Source of the DNA: Rhodopila sp.
GTDB taxonomy: Bacteria; Pseudomonadota; Alphaproteobacteria; Acetobacterales; Acetobacteraceae
Direction of reading: 5' to 3'
Assembly: GCA_031291715.1 (NCBI GenBank)
Contig: JARLIN010000489.1
Location: 1 to 54,303, forward strand
DNA length: 54,303 bases
This document shows, piece after piece, positions 34,701 through 42,100 of this stretch (position 1 is its first letter; every line of letters begins with the position of its first letter). The position numbers and the translations under genes are program-made. Under the pieces are notes generated by a model. That model made no database searches, was not told the DNA's origin, and worked only from the letters and a program-made list of their open reading frames with translations.

Positions 34701-35912
34701 CTAGAACAACATGCCCAACAGCAGTTTCACCAGTTGGTCAATTGGTACAATGGTTAGTACAAGTGGCGCGATTGGCATGAGTGTCGCAGCTACAAGCCCT
34801 ATGATACCCCCCCTCCTGACAGGTGCTATGCGCATGGTCCGCACGACCTCCAGGCTGTTGCCCAGATCGGCGAGGGATTGGATATCACCACTACCCACCA
34901 ACGGCTCAGACGCAGATGCGCCGCCACGCAGCCACTTCTCATCGAACTCGCGGACGTAGCGTTCAGCCAGGGTGTCATATTCGCGATTGCCGGTCCGTTT
35001 AGCCCGCGCGAGCTGCGGCGCGAACACCAGAAGCGGACCGAGGAAGACGCACAGCAGGAAGATGACCAAGGCGACGATCTCCCATGCGAAATCAGCCAGT
35101 GCCGCCCCAAGGAGAAGAATGCGGTTTGCGAGCACTCCAGAAAGTATCGCGCCATGTGCCGCGGCAATTAGGTTGAAGGCATAGACTGCGCCCGAAAGAA
35201 ATCCGAGGCCGGCGTTGCGATCCGGGTGCGTGGGAATCAAGCTTAACTCGATGCATGACACCTGCCAGAGAAAGCGTGCCCAAATAAACAGTCGAAAATA
35301 CCAACGGCACAGTAGAAACTGGAAGATCGGTAGGCTTACATAACCATACCACATTCCGGCAGACGAGAGCCGGTTACCCTTTGCGGATGGTGTCGTGTAC
35401 CAAGTGCCCGTATCGAGTGCTATGTGCTGCCGCCAAATGATCAGGATTCCGACGACATACACGAATACGATCAGCAGTACTTCGACCATCGCCGAATTGC
35501 GCAACCGGAAGGCCGCCGCCACCGTGGCGTTGAACTGCGCCATCGCACTGTCAGGAATGATTTTCCGTTCCCGGAATACCCGCACCACTGGACGCATACG
35601 CCGATACACCACACGTTCCGCGCCGATCAGCAAGGGTAGCGCCACCAGCAAGCGAATGTTAACGTCGGCGTCCAGCAGAAACGGTACGGTCGCGCTTCCG
35701 GGCATCAGATGCCCTTCGAAGGCCGAGAGTAGTAAAAGCGGTAGCCACGCAACCAGCGATATAAAGAGAATGCGCCGCCGAACCAACAATAACACGTCGT
35801 CCGACAAGTGCGCGCGGCGGAGAAGCTCAAACAGCGGTCCACCAAGAACGAGCGAGAAGTTCTCGGGATCTCGCTGTCCATCTTCATCCAGCGACGGCAT
35901 GGGCGATTCCAT
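34701..35912 (-). CDS. Polytopic membrane protein of unknown function
   Basis: 403 residues. At least six hydrophobic segments: ILFISLVAWLPLLLLSAF (about 48-65), IRLLVALPLLIGAERVVY, VEVLLIVFVYVVGILIIW, a pair around GYVSLPIFQFLLCRWYFRLFIW, LLLGAALADFAWEIVALVIFLLCVFLGPLLVF and a C-terminal one ending LLLGMLF. Charged loops include YRRMRPVVRVFRERKIIPDS and a long cytoplasmic-looking loop with REYDTLAERYVREFDEKWLRG. I recognise no family. Base composition is lower in GC than its neighbours, which suggests separate arrival. It is alone on its strand between the ROK and glgX regions. Confidence 0.75.
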   Translation of the reverse strand: MESPMPSLDEDGQRDPENFSLVLGGPLFELLRRAHLSDDVLLLVRRRILFISLVAWLPLLLLSAFEGHLMPGSATVPFLLDADVNIRLLVALPLLIGAERVVYRRMRPVVRVFRERKIIPDSAMAQFNATVAAAFRLRNSAMVEVLLIVFVYVVGILIIWRQHIALDTGTWYTTPSAKGNRLSSAGMWYGYVSLPIFQFLLCRWYFRLFIWARFLWQVSCIELSLIPTHPDRNAGLGFLSGAVYAFNLIAAAHGAILSGVLANRILLLGAALADFAWEIVALVIFLLCVFLGPLLVFAPQLARAKRTGNREYDTLAERYVREFDEKWLRGGASASEPLVGSGDIQSLADLGNSLEVVRTMRIAPVRRGGIIGLVAATLMPIAPLVLTIVPIDQLVKLLLGMLF

Positions 35913-36099
35913 CGAGATTTTCTCCTGTCGAAGCGAGCGTGCATCCGACCCGATCTACGCCGTCAATCGATATGACCCTATTGGGGTACGACCGAATAGA
36001 GACCCCTAGACGCTAACGTTTGCTACAGCTCGCCTGCCTTTTTTCTTGCTGCCTAACGTAACCACACCGTTCACCAGCGCCCGGCCTTCGGCGTTTCCG

Positions 36100-36340
36100 T
36101 CAGGGGCCGGACCCGGCAACCGTCACCTCAACCCGGCGGTTCTGCGCGCGACCCTGCGCGGTGTCGTTCGAGGCAACCGGCTACGAGTCGCCGAATCCCT
36201 GCGCAGCAACAAGAATAGGTTTTACGCCTTGCGAGATCATATACTGCATCACGCTTTCCGGAGGCTTTTGCGATAGTTCCTGGTTCGAGGTGATGCCCTG
36301 CCGCGTAATTGCCATGGTATGGATTGGCCGTTCGCCCAGC
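36100..36340 (-). pseudogene. OmpA-like C-terminal domain remnant
   Basis: Reading leftward from about 36340: ITSNQELSQKPPESVMQYM, ISQGVKPILVAAQGFGDS, a TAG stop, then PVASNDTAQGRAQNRRVEVTVAG and the natural stop at 36100. This is the peptidoglycan-binding OmpA C-terminal motif with a nonsense mutation where the family has Gln or another residue. The N-terminal part of the gene is missing, cut off at the end of glgX. I see nothing else in 35913-36099. Confidence 0.75.
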
Positions 36341-36344
36341 GGGA

Positions 36345-38402
36345 TCAATTGGCAACGGCATACAGAAAGGCTACTGACCTCGGTCCCGCCCTGTAGGGAC
36401 CAGCGGGAACTGGTAGGGCCTTCTGCCATTCCACGATGTCCTGAGGCGTAGGTAAGGACGTGTCGATCCATCGCCTCCACGGGCCGGTGGACGATGGTAG
36501 TTCGAAATGGAGTGGCTCCCAGTATGCATTAAGGATCAGGCAAATGAGCATTTTCTCCTTTTGCATCTCCGCGGTGAACACGATGCTATGGGAATGCTCG
36601 CCCCAGTCTGGGTCGCCTAATTTGACGCCGTGCCAAGCCTTGGCCGCGTCTGCGATCAACTGGGTCAGGCTTACGCGACGATGCTCGTGTGAGATGTCGC
36701 GCAGTATCCGGCGCGCCGCGAGCAGGCTCACGAACCTATGCACATCCGCGTGTTTATCCAGAAGTGACCAGTCGAACCAGGTCGATTCGTTATCGTAGCA
36801 GTAGGCATTGTTGTTTCCACCTTGCGTCCGCCTCACCTCATCGCCCATCAGGATCATTGGCAGGCCCAGCGCGAGCATGGTGACAGCCAGAAAGTTCTTC
36901 ACCTGCCTATTGCGCAATTCCTCCACGGCCGGGTCGTCGGTCGGGCCCTCGACCCCATAGTTGCAGCTTCGATTGTCGTCCGCCCCGTCGCGGTTGTTCT
37001 CACCGTTCGCTTCGTTGTGCTTGCGCTCATAAGAGACCACGTCATTCAGCGTGAACCCGTCATGACATGTCACAAAGTTCACGCTTTGCTCGGGTTCCCG
37101 GCCCTTTGCCCCGTACACCTCCGGGCTACCGAGCAGACGGTCGGCGAACCGGCCGAGCGAACCGCGCGCGCATCGGAAGAAGTCGCGGCAGTCGTCGCGG
37201 AAGCGGCCATTCCACTCCTTCCAGGCATCCCCGATGAAGCTGCCCACTTGGTATAACCCGGCAGCGTCCCACGCCTCGGCGATCAGCTTCGTTCCAGCTA
37301 GCGCCGGGTCGGTCTCGATGTCCCATAGCACCGGCGGGTTCGGCAAAACCTGTCCGGTGGAGTCGCGCGTCAAGATAGATGCAAGGTCGAACCGGAAGCC
37401 ATCCACATGCATCTCGGTCACCCAGTAGCGCAGGCTATCGACGATCATGCGCCGCACCACTGGGTTGTTGGCGTTCAGCGTGTTGCCGCAACCGGAGTAG
37501 TCCGCGTAATGCGCGCCTCCGTCTTCAAGGACGTAGTACGTCGGGTTGTCGATGCCTCGCAGGCCAATAGTAGGGCCGATCGCGCCGACTTCGGCGGTGT
37601 GGTTGAACACGACGTCCAGGATCACTTCGATCCCAGCGTGGTGCAGAGCCTTGACCATATCCCGGAACTCGCTCACCGGCCCAAGAGGCTGCTGCCGGGA
37701 GCTGTACGCCCGGTGCGGGGCGAAGAACGACACCGGCTGGTAACCCCAGTAGTTGACCACCCCCGGCGGGCACGCCTGAACGTCGAACTGGAAGACCGGC
37801 AGCAGTTCTACCGCAGTTACGCCAAGCGCCTGAAGATATGGGATCTTCTCGACCAGCCCCGCATAAGTCCCGCGAACTCGCTCGTCCACGCCCGAGTTCG
37901 GATGGCGCGTGAAGCCGCGCACGTGCATCTCATAGATGATCGTGCGGGAAGACGGCAGATGCAGCGGTGTGTCGCCCTCCCAGTCGTAGGAAGCCGGGTC
38001 TACCACCACGCTCTTCATCGCCGTCGCGGCGTTGTCGCCCTGACGGCTCGCGGCCTCGCGGCTATAGTCGTTCGGGACCACCACCTCGCGTCCGTATGGG
38101 TCCAGAAGGACCTTCTCCGGGTCGAAGCGCAGCCCGCTGGCCGGGTCGAACGGGCCGAATACGCGATAAGCGTAGATCTGGCCCGGCCGCACAGCCGGCA
38201 CGAAAACGTGCCAGTAGTGGTAGGTTCGGTTCGCGACTGGATCGAGGGCGATGGCTCGAGAAGGATGCGCGTCGTCCTCCCGGTCGAAGAACAACAACTC
38301 CACGCCGGTAGCATTACTGGAGAACAGGCTGAAATTGACGCCGCCGTCTACGACCGTGGCGCCAAGAGGAGCGCTCTGCCCGATTTTTTCATCGATGGCC
38401 AT
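36345..38402 (-). CDS. glgX: Glycogen debranching enzyme GlgX (isoamylase type)
   Basis: 685 residues. The ATG at 38402 follows AGGAGG. An N-terminal CBM48-like domain (GVNFSLFSSNATGVELLFF, YHYWHVFVPAVRPGQIYAYRVFG) leads into the GH13 barrel: YEMHVRGFT, VVNYWGYQPVSFFAPHRAY, VILDVVFNHTAE (region I), MHVDGFRFDLAS with the nucleophile Asp (region II), LIAEAWDAAG with the acid Glu (region III) and FVTCHDGFTLND (region IV). It removes alpha-1,6 branches, typically short stubs left by glycogen phosphorylase, so it completes glucan breakdown with GlgP. A dead copy of the same gene stands behind glgP at 21950. No glycogen synthase or branching enzyme is in the window. Confidence 0.95.
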   Translation of the reverse strand: MAIDEKIGQSAPLGATVVDGGVNFSLFSSNATGVELLFFDREDDAHPSRAIALDPVANRTYHYWHVFVPAVRPGQIYAYRVFGPFDPASGLRFDPEKVLLDPYGREVVVPNDYSREAASRQGDNAATAMKSVVVDPASYDWEGDTPLHLPSSRTIIYEMHVRGFTRHPNSGVDERVRGTYAGLVEKIPYLQALGVTAVELLPVFQFDVQACPPGVVNYWGYQPVSFFAPHRAYSSRQQPLGPVSEFRDMVKALHHAGIEVILDVVFNHTAEVGAIGPTIGLRGIDNPTYYVLEDGGAHYADYSGCGNTLNANNPVVRRMIVDSLRYWVTEMHVDGFRFDLASILTRDSTGQVLPNPPVLWDIETDPALAGTKLIAEAWDAAGLYQVGSFIGDAWKEWNGRFRDDCRDFFRCARGSLGRFADRLLGSPEVYGAKGREPEQSVNFVTCHDGFTLNDVVSYERKHNEANGENNRDGADDNRSCNYGVEGPTDDPAVEELRNRQVKNFLAVTMLALGLPMILMGDEVRRTQGGNNNAYCYDNESTWFDWSLLDKHADVHRFVSLLAARRILRDISHEHRRVSLTQLIADAAKAWHGVKLGDPDWGEHSHSIVFTAEMQKEKMLICLILNAYWEPLHFELPSSTGPWRRWIDTSLPTPQDIVEWQKALPVPAGPYRAGPRSVAFLYAVAN

Positions 38403-38610
38403 CGTGTTGTTCCTCCTGAAAAGATCGTAGGCCCGCGAGCCGCTGGCGGCAGCCAGAGCGGCGATCACATCACCTTGATCATGCCTGTGTAAACTGAATG
38501 ACCACCTTGATGTTCCCCGGCTGCCACCGGAGAGCGCGCATGAACGCTTCGGGTGGCTCACATCGCGTCGTGAGGCGCGAGAGCCATGCACAATCCGCGC
38601 AGGCCAACAC

Positions 38611-38990
38611 TTGTCCCCCTTTGTACCAGTGGCGCTGCACTGGCGCTTGCTGACCACGCACTGCGTCGCGGTGTTCGCCGATGCCCGGCCGATCGTTAGC
38701 TTCTACCGCCGGCGTTGGACCATCGAGCAGTTGTTCCGGGTGATGAAAACCCAAAGCTTCGACATCAAAGCCGCGACGATGGAGGACGTAACGGCGTTCG
38801 AGAACCTTGTCGCCGCCGTCGGGTGTTGCAGATGGTGTACGAACGCGACGGGCGGGCCAGGCGATCACTGACGAACGCGTTCGACCCCGAGGACCAACCC
38901 GTGTTGGAAGCGATTTGCGCGACACTCGAAGGCAAGGCCACCAGGCAGAACAACTCTCATCCGCGTAGCTCGCCAGCACCGGTCACCAGC
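38611..38990 (+). pseudogene. IS4-family transposase 3' remnant, frameshifted
   Basis: The stretch LHWRLLTTHCVAVFADARPIV, SFYRRRWTIEQLFRVMKTQSF and DIKAATMEDVTAFENLVAA matches the end of IS4-type transposases, including the YREK-like YRRRW...E motif. Near 38830 the frame shifts and the homology continues as MVYERDGRARRSLTNAFDPEDQP and AICATLEGKATRQNN. The N-terminal half is absent. The 208 bases before it (38403-38610) hold no gene I can support. Confidence 0.8.
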
Positions 38991-39076
38991 ACAGTCCGCG
39001 GCTCAGCCCCACCACAGCCCCCCTGCGATGCAGTAAATCAGAGAGGCTAGTTTCACAAATGTGCTTGAGGGAGTTG

Positions 39077-40684
39077 TTACCAGTCGGGTTTGATAAAGAC
39101 CGGCGTAGCGCTGGCCGGAGGCGGCGGGGTCAGCGTTTCTGGCGTCGGCGGTGCCGGCGGCGGCAGTAAATCGCCCCAGTTGGTCCGTCTTCTCATCTCG
39201 ACTTGCATAGCTTCCGGTACGATTGGTTGGCCGTCGCGAACTTCCCAACCACCGCCTAAGGCTTTGTTCACCGCGATCAAATTAGTCGCGATGGACGCGC
39301 GCGTTTGGGCCAGTCTGTTTCTTTCCTGCAGTAGTGATCGTTGCGCGTCTATAACGCGTTGGTAGCTTTCGGCGCCTTCCCGATATTGTGTCAAGGATAT
39401 CTGGACAGAACGCTGGGCAGCGGCCACGGATCTCTGCAAAATCACCACGCCCTCTTGCGCCTTCAGAAAGCCGATCAACGCGTCTTCCACTTCCTGAGCC
39501 GCTTTGAGCACGGTGTTTTCGTAGTTGACGAGTGTCTGCTGAAAGCGCGCGTCCTGGGTCCGCACATTATTGGTAATGCGGCCATAGTTCAGAATAGACC
39601 ATCTGAACCCCGGCCCCAGGGTGAGGAACATACTTCCGGACGAGAAAATACTGCCCACGTCGCTGCTTTGCGCCCCAATTTCGCCGAACAGAAAGAACCG
39701 GGGGAAGAGATCCGATTTGGCAACCCCGATGCGGGCGGCCGCCGCCGCTGCGTTAAGCTCTGCAGTGCGAATATCCGGACGCCGGCGCAACAATTCCGCC
39801 GGCAGGCCCACGGCCACGTCCTTACACGCGGAGGGGATTTTTTGCGGTCCATCCAGTAACGCCTCGATGCCGCCGGGCGGCTGCCCCAAAAGCACGCTCA
39901 ATGCGTTATTGGTCCGCTGAAGACTGATCTGCAACTCAGGGATGTCCGCCAAGGTGCTCTCCAGCAATGTGCGCGCCTGGGTCACGTCCAGCTCCGAGGT
40001 GGCGCCGCTGCGAAAGCGAGACTGCGCGACCTGGAGTCCCTCCCTTTGGATACTAGCGTTTTCACGGGCAAGCTGAATAAGCACTTGGAAGGTACGCATA
40101 TCTGTATAGGTGCGGGCGACTTCCGCCGTGACCGAGACAAGCGAGTCATCATAATCCGCAACCGTAGCACGCATACTGGCGTCGGTGGCCTCTATGTTCC
40201 GTCTAAAGCGCCCCCAGAAATCCAATTCCCAGCCCGCGTCAAAGCCCAGATTAAAATTACCATAGGTATGTTGGAGGAGGCTTTGGTTCGCTAACTGCGA
40301 GCTGATGCGATTCTCTTGCACATTGCCGAAACCCTCCTGCGTCTGGGGATAAAGGTTGCCAATGGCGACGCCCAATTGGGCGCGGGCTTCGAGAATTCTT
40401 AAACCGGCGATCTGCACCGGGAGGTTTTGCTGAGAGGCAAGGTCAATGAGTTTATCGAGCGTTGGGTCGTTGAACGCCCTCCACCAACGGGCACTCATCG
40501 TGGTCTTGGTCGCGACTCTCTGGTCGCTATTCTCTATCCAGTTATCCTGTACTTTGGCTTTTGGGGTTTCAAAGTCGGGACCCACCGCACAGCCGGTCAT
40601 CGCCAACGCCAAACCCAACGAACCGGCTATGGCAAACCGTCTGTCGCGCACGGTTTGAATTGCAGTTTGGCGACGGCGCATCAA
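39077..40684 (-). CDS. NodT-family outer-membrane efflux lipoprotein
   Basis: 535 residues. Signal peptide with lipobox AMTGC (Cys 32), then the RND/ABC outer-membrane factor fold: two OEP repeats. Markers include WWRAFNDPTLDKLIDLA, LRILEARAQLGVAIGNLYPQ, WELDFWGRFRRNIEATDASMRA, FRSGATSELDVTQARTLLEST, PAELLRRRPDIRTAELNAAAAAARIGVAKSDLFPRF and LTQYREGAESYQRVIDAQRSLLQERNRLAQ. The C-terminus is Pro-rich. It forms the trimeric outer-membrane channel of a tripartite pump and would partner the HlyD-RbbA-permease genes that precede it on the same strand, 289 bases away. That gap (40685-40973) contains no gene that I can see. Confidence 0.92.
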   Translation of the reverse strand: MMRRRQTAIQTVRDRRFAIAGSLGLALAMTGCAVGPDFETPKAKVQDNWIENSDQRVATKTTMSARWWRAFNDPTLDKLIDLASQQNLPVQIAGLRILEARAQLGVAIGNLYPQTQEGFGNVQENRISSQLANQSLLQHTYGNFNLGFDAGWELDFWGRFRRNIEATDASMRATVADYDDSLVSVTAEVARTYTDMRTFQVLIQLARENASIQREGLQVAQSRFRSGATSELDVTQARTLLESTLADIPELQISLQRTNNALSVLLGQPPGGIEALLDGPQKIPSACKDVAVGLPAELLRRRPDIRTAELNAAAAAARIGVAKSDLFPRFFLFGEIGAQSSDVGSIFSSGSMFLTLGPGFRWSILNYGRITNNVRTQDARFQQTLVNYENTVLKAAQEVEDALIGFLKAQEGVVILQRSVAAAQRSVQISLTQYREGAESYQRVIDAQRSLLQERNRLAQTRASIATNLIAVNKALGGGWEVRDGQPIVPEAMQVEMRRRTNWGDLLPPPAPPTPETLTPPPPASATPVFIKPDW

Positions 40685-40973
40685 GAAACCTCATATGCCA
40701 TTGGGGCGTCATTTGCAGTTGACCGTTCACAGACATCCTTCTGGACGCAAAATTGGAGCCCTACGATCGAGCGACCGAGACCACCCCGGTAAGCAAATGT
40801 CACGCCCGACAGAATGGTTTCGATACGACATTCGAATCGATGTTACAGGTTTCCACTTCATCATCTTTCATAATCTTATTCGGGAGTAAACGCGATTGGA
40901 TCGACCCTAAAGAAAGTGTGCTTCACGCTCCTGTTACGGCGCCGGCACATCAACAAATTCGTGCTGGCTGCGG

Positions 40974-42098
40974 CTATTTCGTCACGGCGATCGATTTCCG
41001 GAACAGTACCAGGCTATACATAAAGAACGCGAGGCCGATCCCGGCCACCATCAAGAACTGCGGCCAGACCGCGCTCATGCCGCCGCCGCGATAGATGATC
41101 TTCTGCGAAAAGCTGACAAAATGCCGGGAAGGCAGAAAGAGGGTCATATACTGCAGCGCTATCGGCTGGCTTTCGACCGGCGTCGATCCACCCGAAAGAA
41201 GCTGCAACACCAGGACCACGAGAATGATAAGAAGCGCAAATTGCGCCATCGAACGCGAAATCGTCCCAAGGAATATCCCCAACGCCGTCGCGAAGAAGAG
41301 ATAAAGCGCGACACCGGAGAACCACAGCGCGGCCGAACCCGTGAACGGCACTTGCAGCGCCGTTTCTACCACCAGATACAGCGATAGGGACGTGGCGACG
41401 AGGATAACCAGGCCGTTGGCCCAAACCTTCGCCAACGCGATTTCGAACGCCGTGAGCGGCATCACGAGGAGATGCTCGAGCGTCCCGTGCTCGCGTTCAC
41501 GGATCACCGCGGCTCCAGTGAGAATCACCGTTAGCAGGGTCACCTGATTGATGATGGCCACCACGCTGGTAAACCAGGATGCCTCGCCGTTCGGATTGAA
41601 TAGCCTGCGAATGACAAGATTAATGGGCTCGCGCGCCACCTTATCCGTTCGCGCGAAGAAGCTTGTGATCCGAGAGTTGACGATATTCTTGATGTAATTC
41701 GCCCCAATGGCAGCCTGCTGCATGGCCGTCGCATCAATGTTCAACTGGATATCCGGGTGGCGGCCAATGCCGAGATCTGCCTGGAACCGTGGCGGGATCA
41801 CGACGACGAACATGAATCGACCTTCGTCCATCGTAGTTTCGACGTCGGTGGGGAGGATCGTCTCGGGGAACTGAAATCTCGGCGGATAGAAGGCATTCAT
41901 CAGTTCCTTCGATAGTGCTGATTGGTCTTCATCGACAAAAGCGATCGAGGCGTTGTTTACCTCACTCGAGGTTCCCGTCGCTTGGATGTAGATCGCCCCC
42001 GTAAACGCATAGGCGACGAAGAAAATCATCACCAGATCGCTTCCCAGACTGCGGAGTTCCTTCAGTCCAAGCCAGAAGATATTCAGGAGAGACGTCAC
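40974..42098 (-). CDS. ABC-2 type transporter permease
   Basis: 374 residues from a GTG at 42098, two bases after the stop of the ATPase gene, so translation is coupled. One N-terminal membrane helix (LVMIFFVAYAFTGAIYI), a large extracytoplasmic domain (about 40-170), and five C-terminal helices (VAIINQVTLLTVILTGAAVIRE, NGLVILVATSLSLYLVVE, LWFSGVALYLFFATALGIFLG, FALLIILVVLVLQLLSGGS, FLMVAGIGLAFFMYSLVLF). EREHGTLEHLLVMPLTAFEIALAKVW is the ABC-2 coupling segment. With the adjacent double-ATPase fusion it forms the inner-membrane part of an exporter, as in YhhJ/RbbA systems. Substrate unknown. Confidence 0.9.
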   Translation of the reverse strand: MTSLLNIFWLGLKELRSLGSDLVMIFFVAYAFTGAIYIQATGTSSEVNNASIAFVDEDQSALSKELMNAFYPPRFQFPETILPTDVETTMDEGRFMFVVVIPPRFQADLGIGRHPDIQLNIDATAMQQAAIGANYIKNIVNSRITSFFARTDKVAREPINLVIRRLFNPNGEASWFTSVVAIINQVTLLTVILTGAAVIREREHGTLEHLLVMPLTAFEIALAKVWANGLVILVATSLSLYLVVETALQVPFTGSAALWFSGVALYLFFATALGIFLGTISRSMAQFALLIILVVLVLQLLSGGSTPVESQPIALQYMTLFLPSRHFVSFSQKIIYRGGGMSAVWPQFLMVAGIGLAFFMYSLVLFRKSIAVTK

Positions 42099-42100
42099 CT

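Noticed and set aside
38477..38610. Minus-strand frame ending EPPEAFMRAL...IKVVIQF that faintly resembles the tail of a zinc alcohol dehydrogenase
   Set aside because: Only about 25 residues with weak similarity; cannot be supported.
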